DNA from: Isoetes taiwanensis
Lineage: Eukaryota; Streptophyta; Lycopodiopsida; Isoetales; Isoetaceae
Direction: 5' to 3'
DNA: 64,000 nucleotides
Assembly: GCA_021234155.1 (NCBI GenBank)
Contig: JAJEKV010000182.1
Span: 62,001-126,000, forward strand
A program made the position numbers and the translations under genes. The number at the start of each line of letters is the position of its first letter. Position 1 is the first letter of the stretch. Below are positions 45,952 through 56,309 of this stretch, in pieces. The notes under the pieces were generated by a model. That model saw only the letters and a program-made list of their open reading frames with translations, ran no database searches and was not told where the DNA came from.

Positions 45952-47037
45952 TCAAGGGTATTCCTTGCGGATGCGACGCGCCAAGTATATATCCTTGGGC
46001 ATCAAGGTCACCCTCTTCGCGTGGATCGCGCAGAGGTTCCCTTCCTCAAACAACTGGGTGAGCTCGGCCTCAGCGGCTACTTGCAGCACCCGAGTTGTGA
46101 GCGACGTCACTCTGTAGTCGGTGACGAACTGCTGCATCACCTCCCGCATGAGTCGCTCAAAGGGTGCCTTCCTAATAAGGAGATTAGTGCACTGTTGAAA
46201 GTGTCTAATCTCCCGGAAGACACGGGAGTGTACCGAGTTAGGCCCATGGTGGGTCTTCTTCGGCTTCTCGGGCTGTGGCGGCGGTGGCTTGGGCTGGTTC
46301 TTTGGCGGCCGGCCTCCCTCCACGGTGCGCTGGACGTTCTGCCGGCAGTACCAATCATTATACCTTGTCCACCGACGAAGGTATTCTTGGTATGCCTTGA
46401 GGCGGCGTCGGTAGAGACGGTCCTCCTTCAAGGCGAAGGCCCGCTCGCCCGCCTTCTGCTTCTTTACCACCTTAGGTGGCTTGGGCCACACTGGGTAAGG
46501 TGGTCTCGGGTCCGCCCCTTGCCCCTGCTCATCTTCTTCCTCCTCCTCTCCTTCCACCTGCTCCTCCTCGCGCCGGGGAGGCTCCTCTATCACGACGGTT
46601 CGGCGGGGACCGTCGTTTCTTCTCTTCGTCCTCCGCTCTTCCCGCCGCAGCTCCTCCTCGCGCTCCCTCTTCCTCCTTGCGGCCCTCTCTTCAGGCCACT
46701 CCGCGACCTTCTCCTTACCTTTCTTCTTTGGGGCCGAAGGCCCCGCTTCGTCCACCTGCTGCTGGACCTGCTCCTCCTCCTGCTCCTCCACTTCGGTGTC
46801 TGTGGCCCCGAAGTGGCGAGATTCGTCGGTTCTTTGTGTTCCCGCCGACGAGGGGCTGCTCTCGGCATCGTGATACGACCCGTCGCTGCTGCTGCTGCTG
46901 GTAGGGGGAAGCTCCTCTTCCCCCTTCTTGGGCCGTAGGTGCTCTGGTATCTTCTTCACATGCCGCCCTGCTGCCTGCGCCATGGAGAGGGTAGGCCTAG
47001 GGCCAGTCTTCCTATAGGTTTGTTTGGTTCGAGCCAT
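45952..47037 (-). CDS. Retrotransposon-encoded histone H3-like protein, 361 aa
   Basis: An intact ORF, the first gene after the 5' LTR, with about 570 nt of leader. Residues 1-10 ([10 protein letters not shown]) copy the H3 tail, keeping R2, T3, K4, Q5, T6, R8 and K9, with A7 changed to Y and S10 to T. Residues about 40-180 are acidic, serine-rich and charged coiled-coil-like; 181-265 are proline/lysine rich. Residues 266-361 are a full H3 fold: [11 protein letters not shown] (alpha-N), [16 protein letters not shown] (alpha-1), VTDYRVTS (loop 1), [19 protein letters not shown] (alpha-2), [15 protein letters not shown] and ARRIRKEYP (alpha-3). By eye about 56 of 87 fold positions equal canonical H3 as I recall it. 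Loop 1 has canonical length, unlike CenH3. The H3-H3' residues C, H and D are kept. It is expected to be nuclear. Ordinary H3 is about 136 aa with no such linker. Confidence 0.93.
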   Translation of the reverse strand: MARTKQTYRKTGPRPTLSMAQAAGRHVKKIPEHLRPKKGEEELPPTSSSSSDGSYHDAESSPSSAGTQRTDESRHFGATDTEVEEQEEEQVQQQVDEAGPSAPKKKGKEKVAEWPEERAARRKREREEELRREERRTKRRNDGPRRTVVIEEPPRREEEQVEGEEEEEDEQGQGADPRPPYPVWPKPPKVVKKQKAGERAFALKEDRLYRRRLKAYQEYLRRWTRYNDWYCRQNVQRTVEGGRPPKNQPKPPPPQPEKPKKTHHGPNSVHSRVFREIRHFQQCTNLLIRKAPFERLMREVMQQFVTDYRVTSLTTRVLQVAAEAELTQLFEEGNLCAIHAKRVTLMPKDIYLARRIRKEYP

Positions 47038-47598
47038 ATTTAACGGTCTAGAAAACAGGTGGGGATAGGCTGGTCAAGAGAGAGAAGGTAGAGGAAAGTT
47101 TGGAGGGAAAAATGAGGTGTCAGAGATATTTAAAGAGGAGGGTCCCTGAGAATATTCTCCTACCATAATTACCCCTATTTATTAGCCCCCCTTATTAATT
47201 ACAAGATATTTAGTGCTTATTTAATTATTAATATATATGTTAAATCCATATTAATTGATATTATACTTGAATTTCGAATTTTTCTAATGGTTCGAAGTGC
47301 AATCTATGAATTTGCGCCATTTTTCACCTGGGTCTCCGATTGGCATGATTCTTCGACCCATTTTAGGTGAAATTTGATGCAGATGCATGATTTTCACTCC
47401 CAATTTACTAGAAGGTGCGTTTGACTCACTAAAACCCTCGTCTAACACTTAACCTAAGTCCTGACCCACTACCTAGGAGAAAATTTTTCCCCCATTTTCG
47501 CGGTTCGATGGTGGAAATGTTTATTTCACACCCCTATAGGCCTGTTAGACTACTTCATGGTTATGGTCAGTGCTAGTTCTTGGTCAACCAAGAACATT

Positions 47599-47610
47599 GC
47601 TCTGATACCA
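47599..47610 (-). promoter_or_regulatory. Element 2 primer binding site
   Basis: GCTCTGATACCA, complement of TGGTATCAGAGC, the plant initiator-tRNA-Met site, one base from the 5' LTR. Confidence 0.95.
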
Positions 47611-47611
47611 T

Positions 47612-49249
47612 TGTGACGCTCCCTGCTAAACATACGGCGCCCGGCCGTACACTTGGCAGGAAATCCCCCATCCGGCTCAGCAACCGCATGGGCCCTTCGT
47701 CTACCCCGCACTCTGAGGTGACTCTAGTGCGGGAAGGGAACACGAAGGTGTCTTGCGCGCCCTTCCCCTATGGGCTCCTATAACAGCGGAAGCGATAACA
47801 CGTCAGAACTAGCATAAAACATATATAAATACTACCTCGGAGGGTAGTGCATCGCACATAAACCAATGCATAGATGATAATCACAAACCATAAAACAGGA
47901 GAGCTCCTACCCCGGCTCAGACTCGTAAGGAGGATGACTGACCGGCTAGGCCTCAAGATAGAGCAGACCGAGACATGGCAATGGCGAGGCTGGCATAGAA
48001 CAATGGCTAGGGTTGACCACTCCATCCGCCCCTCCCATGCATACTTTGCGGATGGGCTAGATCAGGGGCTCGACAGGACTCTAGCCTTCCTGATCGCAAT
48101 CCCATGGCATCACCCATCGGGACTACTCCGTGTTACATCTCCCTCGTCCGATGAGGCGGGAAGGGTTGCATCTCCCCTTCCTGGGTCTAGAGGTGCCGTG
48201 GGCGGCTAGAGAATCGCGTGGTGACACACGATTGCATGCCACCGAACCCCCCCCCAAAACGAGAGCCAAGCCAACACTTGCAGCTCCCAGAGGCGGGGCA
48301 ACACCATTGCCCCAGGGAGGTGTCGGACCCATGCTCGCCCACACGGTGACCCACCATAAGCCTAGCCCACTATGGGATCCCCGAAGCCCCCCACTCGGCG
48401 GGGATCCTCCCTCCACTTTCCCTCTAGCCCGTTATCCGGTGCTGAGTCATAACATAGCCTCAATAGCCCGGTGGGCTCCTATGCACAAAGCCGCAACTAA
48501 TAGGAACTAAGGGATCTACTCTAGGAGCATACTACATATGGCTCTAGGTCTCTACCCCCCTTCCCAATACAAGAGGAGCAAACATGATCAACCATCATCA
48601 CATAATCATCATGAGAATAATCATAAGAAGAACATCTTAACCTAATCATACAACTAACTAATAGTTAGGGTTCCTTGATTAGGGTTCAAGATGTTGAATA
48701 TGGGTTCTAGGATGGCTCTACTCTAGATACAAAATACTAGCACATCTGGATTGCTAATTCCAGATGAGCTATCACAACTACTATCCTACATACCTGCTCC
48801 TGATGCTCTCCCTCCAGATCCGGGCGCCTCCATAGTCTTCGACTCACAAGCTGCTGTTCCTCCTCCAAGAACGGGTCTACCCTGCTGGGGCTGCTGCACC
48901 AGCCTATGCCACAACGAACGATATTCGAAACGGGGTTTCGAACAAATAGGTGAGTCTCGGGGTGCTAGGGCTGGAAAAGAGGTCTAGGGTTAGGGTTTAT
49001 GCCTATATAAGTTAGGTCCACCTAGGATGCCACGTGGCACCAATCGGGTGAGTCCTGTGTGGCGGTGCCCCAATAGGTTAAGGCCACGTGGATAATGGCT
49101 TAACCTATGGTTGGCTAAGCTATGAGAATAACTTAGCCATGCCCCCTAGTGCCACAATCTATGGTATACAAGGCTATGAAGATAGACTTGTATGGTGACG
49201 GATCCAGGAATATACGTATTTATGGCGTATATTCCCCTGGACCGTCACA
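47612..49249 (-). repeat. Element 2 5' LTR (1638 bp)
   Basis: TGTGACG...CGTCACA boundaries. On the element strand a TATA box (TTATATAGGC, 49001-49010) is followed within 5 bp by ATAAACCCTAACCCTAGA (48983-49000), a telobox-like pair. Transcription would be expected to start about 30 bp downstream of the TATA box. Confidence 0.95.
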
Positions 49250-49507
49250 TTTATCCTCCTGGGATGAGCTGACCCATCATACCACCCCTCCTTCATGCAA
49301 TCTTGCTCCTGCAAGTGGATTTTGGCTCTGATGGTGTTCATTCAACAGATGAATTTTGGTTGCAGTTTTTGGTTTGGGTCTTCTGTGACAGATACTTGCT
49401 ATTTGGGCTCTGAGCCCCATTTTGTATGTTTTTAACTTACGATTAATAAAATCCTTCCTTTTCCTCAAAAAAAAAGTAAAATAAATAAAAAATAAAAAAT
49501 AAAAAAT
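49250..49507 (+). mobile_element. LINE 2 3' end with poly(A) tail
   Basis: The first five bases, TTTAT, are the right target duplication of element 2. The LINE frame then continues (SSWDELTHHTTPPS) to a TGA at 49329-49331. The 3' UTR has AATAAA at 49445 and an A-rich tail with T interruptions from 49467. Confidence 0.9.
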
Positions 49508-51112
49508 GACTACGAGTGTGGTGGACATGAGCTACTTTGGCGCTTCTTGAAGGTCGGGTGGTCTTCTGGCCACGGAACTTGGTCCCCAGGGCAATGTCGA
49601 CGTTCTGAGTCCATTGGCAGAGCCAAATCGCAGTTCCGGAGAGGGGAGGTCGCCTGTCGATCCCCAGGGCCTTGGGGAGAGGAAATTCGGGGCAAGAAGC
49701 TTCCGGGGGGATTTTAGGGTCCCCGCTCTGGCGTCAACACCCCTACTCCATGTCAAGACACGGTGCAAGGTCCCCGACGAATCTGACAAGGAGAGGGCCT
49801 CCGAAACGTAAACCCTATGGGTTGCCAGGTTCTAGAAGGGTTTGCGTTTTGGGGGCCGAGTTTTGGTCTCTTGTAGTTGGGACGTGGCCGAAAAGCTGCG
49901 GCCGAGAACGCGGAGCAAGGGAAATTGACATAACAGAGTTTGGGCCTGTCCTCCTCCCGATGTGGCAATTAGAAGTCGGGGGACGCTTTTGCAGTGGCAA
50001 GACATTCACAAATTCGTAATTAATGCATTGTACGAAAATAAATTCTGCAGCCCTTCCTGGCAACGCTCCCCCGGGGGGCCGCACGCTAACGGCCACCCTC
50101 CCGGAGCCCGGTTCCCCTATCCGACCGTTGGATCCTCCGTTCAGGGGCCCCTCTTCGGAAAGGCCCAAAAGATTCCAGATCAGTCCGGGAGAACTTGTCA
50201 AACCGCGGAGCGTCCTGAGGTCGACCTTGTAGAAACCGCAGTGTTTAGTCGTTCGGGCACCGGGGAGGCTCCAGAATGGCAAATTGACCTCGCCAAGTCG
50301 TTCGGAATGGCGAAATTACCCTAGGGAGCAAGTTACAAGGTCGGTTTTGCAAAAGAAAGAAACACTCACGCCCTCCACGACAGTATCCGGCATCCACATC
50401 CTAGGCCAATTGACTATGAATGTGGTGGACATGAGCTACTTTGACGCTTCTTGGAGGTCGGGTGGTCTTCTGGCCACGAAACTTGGTCCTCAGGGCAATG
50501 TCGACGTTCTAAGTCCATTGGCAGAGCCAAATCGCAGTTCCGGAGAGGGGAGGCCGCCCGTCGGTCCCCAGGGCCTTGGGGAGAGGAAATTCGGGGCAAG
50601 AAGCTTCCGGGGGGATTTTAGGGTCCCCGCTCTGGCGTCAACACCCCCACTCCACGTCAAGACACCGCACAAGGTCCCCGACGAATCTGACAAGGAGAGG
50701 GCCTCCGAAACGTAAACCCTGTGGGTTGTCAGGTTCTAGAAGGGTTTGCGTTTTGGGGGCCGAGTTTTGGTCTGTTGCAGTTGGGACGTGGCTGAGAAGC
50801 TTCCGCCGAGAACGCGGAGCAAGGGGAACTGACGGAACGGCTTTTGGGCATGTCCTCCTCCCGATGTGGCAATTAGAAGTCGTGGGGCGCTTTTGCAGTG
50901 GCAAGACATTCAAAAATTCGTAATTAATGCATTGTACGAAAATAAATTCTGATCTTTTGCCAACTGGATTCCTAATTCATCTCTAGCATACAGTCCAATT
51001 TTCGGAATTTTCGGAGAAGGTCTAGGTCAAAGGGTTAGCATTAGAACGGTCGGGGCAGCCCATTGCGGGGCAACCGAGCTGGCACCCTTCTCCAAGTCAA
51101 ACGAGGCCAGGA
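49508..51112 (+). repeat. Family A array 2, right part
   Basis: Resumes with GACTACGAGTGTGG, exactly where the unit was left at 32921. One unit has an internal deletion of roughly 280 bp at 50047 (AAATTCTG joined to CAGCCCTTCC). A last unit from 50261 stops at 51112 (GAGGCCAGGA), followed by unrelated AT-rich DNA. Confidence 0.92.
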
Positions 51113-51539
51113 CTTATTCACTTATTTAGAACTTTTTGATAATTATAGGATAGATTACTCTCCTTTGATGTGAATTCTATTGACTTAATACCATAAAACT
51201 GATTAGCTGAGAGTTTGATTACCATTTGTATACCTTTAATAGAACTATAGGTTGTATACCAAGGCCCGAGCATGTATATCATTTAATTCACAATAAACCA
51301 TAGATGCTAGCTATTAACCCTAACTCTTGGTCTTCAGATAACGAGGCTATCTATCGTCGAAATGCTGCAGCGTTTGTTGCATTAGATGCGGAATGAAAAG
51401 AGTTTTCTAATGATATATGGTTATGATGTATTTCAATATGGTCATATGCGTTAACCTTAAAAAAATATGATTTTTTGCTTATTTCTTGTACATTTATATC
51501 ATGAAAGGTATATGAATGGGTTATCATTAGATAGATCTT
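51113..51539. other. AT-rich spacer
   Basis: Nothing recognisable. Confidence 0.4.
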
Positions 51540-52604
51540 GAGAAGTGTTTTTCAGCTCAACCCGAGCCAAACACCACCAAGTTGGCTGATATATGCATAA
51601 GCAAATTCAGTTCTTACATAGCACGCAATACCACCATATCCTCTATTTCTCTTTTTAGGAGCCCACGTTGAATGCATTAACGCAAAACCATATATATCAG
51701 GTAACCCTCGTTCTTCATGTTCACCTGTCTCAAGAAAAAATATTACATCCACATTCATTAAAATATCCATCATAGTAACTGCTTTATCTTGCGTTAACGT
51801 GTTGATATTCCAACATGCTAACCTGACGGTCGATATTTCCTATGCGGATGGAGTTACATCATTTGCTTCCTCTATAATAACCCGTCCTCTTCTCCAGAAA
51901 GCCTTCTGTCCACTTTTCTTGCATCCTTCAATTTCTGAAGCTCTTTTTTATGTTGCACATATTGATCTTTGGTAAGATCATCAGTTAGCCAAACTTTTTC
52001 TCCCTTTAACATGGCTCTTTTCTTAAGTATATGTATTTTGCAGTCTCTATTCACAAATTTGACAACAATATGCCTTGCTGTTCCTGTGATTTTGCCAACT
52101 CTAAAGGCTTCTACAATCCCGCTACTTGGTGAGTCTAGCCTTGCAGCAAATAAATCTTGTACCTTGGCCATCGTATCTTCGTTATGCCGAAAGACCCACA
52201 AGACGAATATTCAGTGCTCGATTACGCCTCTCCTGCTCCTCAATAAAATTATCAAGTTTTCGTTGAACCTCAGCCACATCTTCTCTATCTGTGATGACAT
52301 CAAAACCATCATCATTATCGCTATCATCACTGTTCTCATCCTTGCTTTCTCTCTGCATTTCAAACGTCATTTGCTGCTTGAATTCATTAATTTCAGAGCG
52401 AAATTCCTTCTTGAATTTGTCCATTTCTTGTTGCAGCTGAACCATGTAAGTTTTCTGTAGGTTTTCCACAATAGTATTCATGGCAGATTGCATAGAGTCG
52501 TGGAGCGCTGTCATCAAATCCTTCTTCATATCATTCATCATTGTGGTCATCGAAGTTGCAATGGAAAGCTCTAAACTGTGCTGGAGAATAAATAATTTGT
52601 GCAA
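51540..52604 (-). pseudogene. LINE 3 fragment: coiled-coil/RRM ORF1 and endonuclease start
   Basis: The minus frame 52182-52604 is a coiled coil (TMMNDMKKDLMTALHDSMQS, later QRKLDNFIEEQERRNRALNI). The frame 51872-52201 has KITGTARHIVVKFVNRDCKI and the WLTDDLT-type segment typical of L1-like ORF1 RRM and C-terminal domains. Further on, VRLACWNINTLTQDK begins an endonuclease, continued in 51552-51773 (DVIFFLETGEHEERG, GGIACYVR). It is a different LINE lineage from LINE 1 and LINE 2. RT is absent; the copy is truncated at about 51540. Confidence 0.65.
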
Positions 52605-53772
52605 AAATCAACATGGGGGGGTTTAATCAAGGAAATAACACAAAATATCCCAACTCACATCCTACAATAAAGGTGGAACTCAGATTGTTTAACCTTTAAG
52701 AACATAATATGAATTTCCTTTTATCATACTAAAGTATAATGAATTTATTGATATAAACATTAATACTTTATTAAATGACAGATATTTCTCCCAATTTGCG
52801 GAAGTTCATACCAGGTTAGAGTAAAATTTAGAAATGCCCTTATTCAATCGTTACAATAATTGTCTATATATACAAACCTTAAGAAGAGAAGGTGATGAGT
52901 CAGACCCTAGAAAAGAAGTGTTTTAAAAGAAGGAGAGAAGTGAATAAGCAGAAGTTAATAAGCCAGACCATTTGTAATCACAACATTGCAAGCAAGTGAA
53001 TCCCCTCATGACCTACAAAAAACATGCTCTAAATGTAATGTCAATACTTCTCACATCATTTGCCTCGCGTGGGATGTTAATCATTTGCATCTGCGAGCAA
53101 GTGGACCTCTCATAGCCTATTAAAGGCACAAGTTGTTACCACCACTCAACTTTTCACACATCCCAATTAAACTAAATACGAGAACTATTACATCCCTACT
53201 AATGCGCGACGATGCCGGGCAATCTATTAGTAAGGATCTTAGAAGTGAAATGATGGGCACACATTTACTAGGGTTAACGTGTGCCCTACGTTGCCAAACG
53301 CATAAATAGGAGCTAGAAGAATTGCATATGATTTCTAGGAAGAGGCATAAAGCTTAATTTACCAACTCCAAAGGAATACTCTTGCGTCTATAACAAATGC
53401 CTATAGGACCCATAGGGTACAACCTCTGTAGGATCTTTCTTGGGTATATTTCAAGGTTTTGAAGATTTATACAATGGGAATGAGGATCTCTGACCAACAT
53501 TGAACAACTAGATGGATAAGTTGGTCAAACGATAACTTCAATCACCGGTGTGCCCGGCGTGCCGAATCTTCATGCTTCAGGAATTAACGTGTGCCCGGCG
53601 GATCACTAATCCTGAAGGACTAGTGATCTTGAAGCATGAAGTTAATTCCTTCTAGTGCAATGTCACAAACCAAAACACCAGGGGGGGCGGCACCAGTGTG
53701 GTGGATTACGTGCTGGTAGAGGAGCAAGGCCTGCACCTGATTACCCATTTTAGCGTCGGAACAAGCAGACGG
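52605..53772. other. Intergenic DNA left of element 3
   Basis: AT rich, no supported gene. Around 53565-53650 short words (CATGCTTCAG, GATCACTA, GAATTAAC) recur in inverted form, but not as one simple hairpin. Confidence 0.4.
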
Positions 53773-55448
53773 TGTGACGTTCCAGTACAGTATACGCTCC
53801 CAGGACGTATATTGTACTGCCACGTCACGCGTACACGCCACCCCGACTGACGTGTACGCCAACGTGTAGCCAAGTGGGTAGCCCCTAGGGGGCAACTTGC
53901 TAAGAATGTGCATTAGTATTAATGTGCACATTTTCCAATGTACACATTAATGTGGGCACACATTTCCATGTGGCCACTTGATGCCAAGTGGGCCATACCC
54001 AAGTGTGCAATTAATGTGCACATTTTCCAATGTACACATTAATTGGGTGCACACATTTCCATGTGGGCACATTTGGCCACCTAGCCATTAAAGGCAAGTG
54101 GGCCCATTCCCAATTATCCCACATGCCAAAAGGGGATAATTGGAAACCCTAGTCACCCCCTTGTCTATTTAAGTAGGAGAACCCTAACTTGCCCATTTTC
54201 GTTTCTAGGGTTTTAGAGCTCTGTTTTGGCTGCCTCAAGAGCCAAAACCGCCTCCCGAACTGGCCCGCAGAGAACTGCATCATTAGTTTCCCTTGATTCG
54301 AGCATTTCAGCCGGGATGGTCGAAGTTCAGTATGGAGAAGAAAGCCCAAGGATTAGGTATTTAGTCAATTTAATAGCTTAAACCATCTTCTAGTCATTGA
54401 ATCAAAGGGTTTAGCCTATTAAATTGCCCATAGCAACCCTCCGGATCTCTAGATAGCGGACTCTAACTAAAGAACCTAACTCTATGATATAGATTAGATC
54501 TTGTTCTTTAGTTCTTCCGTGATGTATATGGATGATGTATCTCTATGAACTCCTTGTATTGGGAAGGGGGTAGAGACCTAAAGCTTTGTAGTGATGCTCC
54601 TAGAGTAGCCTCTTTAGCACAATTGTAGATTCGGCCCAGCACACAAGAGCCACACCGGGATGTGGGTGAAGGGGCCGGCCCGGGCCGAGAAGGAGGTTCA
54701 TGTCCCGACTCTTGAGCGATCCCTCCGGTGTGTAAAGCCTACCGGGGATCATTGTGACTAGGTCCAATGGCTTGCCCTTTGCGTGTGGGCAAGGCATGGG
54801 CTCGACACCCGTGAAGTGGTGTTCACTTTCCGGTGGGTTCGGTCGAATACGGCAAAGGCCCTCTAGTCACCTTGAGTCGGCATGTAGATCTCTCGGAGGG
54901 AGTGATCCCTACCGCCCCATCGGGCCCCGGGAGGATGAGCCCGAGAGTAGCCCTTTTGGCTATGCATCCGTGAGGGCTACGGTCGGGTCCCCGACACTTT
55001 TCGCACCACTCGCAAAGTGTGCACAGGGAGGGGCGGATGGAGTGGACAACCCTAAGCCATGTTCATATGCCCGCCCAAATCCATTGCCATGAATTCATGC
55101 GCAATGAACTCACGAGACCCAAGCCGTCAGTCATCCCTTTGAGTCTGAGCCTTGGGTAGGATTCCCTATGTGATGTGCTGATCTTTGTCTATGCAGATAT
55201 GTGGAGGACCATCCTTCGTGATGGTCATATGATGTTGATGTATGTGCTACTGACATGTATGTTTACGCTTCCGCAGCTAGGTAGGCCCTGAGGGAGACGG
55301 GGTGCAATGACCCTTCCACTCTTCCCACTGGAACCCGTCACGGTTGCAGTGTCATGTGGAGGGCCCTGTATTAGCATGGAGCTGGTATGGGGGATGAACT
55401 CCTGTTTGTATACGGTGAGTGCACCGTATATGAGTAGGGGACGTCACA
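53773..55448 (+). repeat. Element 3 5' LTR (1676 bp)
   Basis: TGTGACGTTCC...GACGTCACA. Similar to element 4's LTR (inverted, 62199-63890) and more distantly to element 1. A CTATTTAAG TATA-like box lies at 54165-54173, between AAACCCTAG and AACCCTAAC motifs. Confidence 0.92.
53918..54070 (+). repeat. Duplicated block inside element 3 LTR
   Basis: ATTAATGTGCACATTTTCCA followed by ATGTACACATTAAT occurs at 53918 and about 54010 (period about 92). The same words occur inverted in element 4's LTR (63590-63770). Confidence 0.85.
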
Positions 55449-55449
55449 G

Positions 55450-55461
55450 TGGTATCAGAGC
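55450..55461 (+). promoter_or_regulatory. Element 3 primer binding site
   Basis: TGGTATCAGAGC, complementary to initiator tRNA-Met, one base after the LTR end. Confidence 0.95.
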
Positions 55462-55530
55462 AATGTTCTTGGAGACCAAGAGCAAAGCACTGACCATGCT
55501 CCCAGTAGTACTAACTTGATAGGATCCTCA

Positions 55531-55990
55531 AACCTCGAGAAATGGGAAATTTTTTCTCATTTTTGTAGTATATGCTAAGCTAGCAAACCTCGAGAAATGG
55601 GAAATTTTTTCTCATTTTTGTAGTATATGCTAAGCTAGCAACAGTTAAAGTGAATTAGTAGCAGTTAAAGTGAATTAATAGCAGTTAAAGAAGCAGTTAA
55701 AGTGAATTAGTAGCAGTTAAAGAAAAAAATTAGTGAGCCAAATAGAATGGTCTCACACGTCGCGCCAGAGCCGATTTCTAAAATGTAGAAAGCCAAATAG
55801 GATGGTCTCAAAAATTAGTGAGCCAAATAGGATGGTCTCACACGTCGCGCCAGAGCCGATTTCTAAAATGTAGAAAGCCAAATAGGATGGTCTCACACGT
55901 CGCGCCAGAGCCGATTTCTAAAATGTAGAAACCGATTTCTAAAATGTAGAAACCGATTTCTAAAATGTAGAGCCGATTTCTAAAATGTAA
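55531..55990 (+). repeat. Element 3 leader tandem repeats
   Basis: Three successive tandem arrays. A 55-bp unit (AACCTCGAGAAATGGGAAAT...) is present twice (55531, 55586). A unit of about 20 bp, GCAGTTAAAGTGAATTAGTA, is repeated about four times. Then GGTCTCACACGTCGCGCC...CCGATTTCTAAAATGTAG blocks occur several times, giving repeated left arms of the hairpin found further on. The first unit is homologous to leader DNA beside the primer sites of elements 1 and 2. Confidence 0.88.
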
Positions 55991-56043
55991 AATCTAGCTT
56001 TTGTTTTAGTCAAATTGGAGCTTTTGAGCAAAATTGAGACGAT

Positions 56044-56110
56044 GTCTCACACGTCGCGCCAGGACAGATTTCTAGATTTTAGGAATCGGGCTGGGCGCAA
56101 CGTGTGAGAC
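56044..56110. promoter_or_regulatory. Element 3 hairpin A (67 nt)
   Basis: Left arm GTCTCACACGTCGCGCC and right arm GGCGCAACGTGTGAGAC pair over 17 positions with one mismatch. Same length as element 1 hairpins. Confidence 0.88.
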
Positions 56111-56242
56111 CATGCCCAAAAATGCCCAAAACAGCTCCAAATCGACCAAGTAAGGGGTCAATTCTGCCTAACTCGATGAGTTTAGTGGAATTACAGCCTT
56201 AGATCACTTAAATTGAGTAAGCCTAGCCCAATTAGGACCCAT

Positions 56243-56309
56243 GTCTCACACGTCGCGCCAGGACAGATTTCTACATTCTCAAAATCGGTCTGGGCGCAAC
56301 GTGTGAGAC
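56243..56309. promoter_or_regulatory. Element 3 hairpin B (67 nt)
   Basis: Second copy, 199 bp after the first, with identical arms. The spacing equals that in element 1 and is one base less than in element 2. Confidence 0.88.

Larger units (their letters stand above)
36115..49249 (-). mobile_element. Element 2: chromovirus encoding an intact histone H3-like protein
   Basis: A 13.1-kb LTR retrotransposon in reverse orientation with near-identical LTRs, a TTTAT target duplication, a primer site complementary to initiator tRNA-Met and a polypurine tract. Minus-strand order: H3-like ORF (45952-47037), two hairpins, unknown ORF2 (43664-44893), gag, protease, RT, RNase H, integrase, chromodomain. 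Two extra ORFs upstream of gag are unusual, since accessory ORFs in plant gypsy elements generally lie 3' or antisense. Pol carries several lesions, while the H3-like ORF is uninterrupted. LTR similarity implies recent insertion. Confidence 0.96.
32922..49507 (+). mobile_element. LINE 2, split by element 2
   Basis: A plus-strand LINE lies at 32922-36114 and 49255-49507. It contains an ORF1 remnant, endonuclease, RT, and a 3' end with AATAAA (49445) and an A-rich tail (49467-49506). The two halves join in one frame across element 2. It sits exactly inside a family A unit: CCTAGGCCAATT on the left and GACTACGAGTG on the right are adjacent in intact units. No target duplication is visible. The 5' end is truncated inside ORF1. 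Confidence 0.88.

Noticed and set aside
46021-46938. A 305-codon plus-strand ORF antisense to the H3-like gene
   Set aside because: It is an effect of GC-rich coding on the other strand: Leu/Arg/Pro-rich, no domain, whereas the minus frame matches histone H3 throughout its fold.
45952-47037. The H3-like protein as a centromeric CenH3
   Set aside because: Loop 1 has the length of canonical H3, and the tail begins ARTKQT like canonical H3. CenH3 proteins usually have a longer loop 1 and an unrelated tail.
53560-53650. A long hairpin just left of element 3
   Set aside because: The inverted words occur in an order that does not permit one nested stem.
55450-55461. A tRNA gene at TGGTATCAGAGC
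   Set aside because: Only the primer-site complement of tRNA-iMet is present; no cloverleaf surrounds it.
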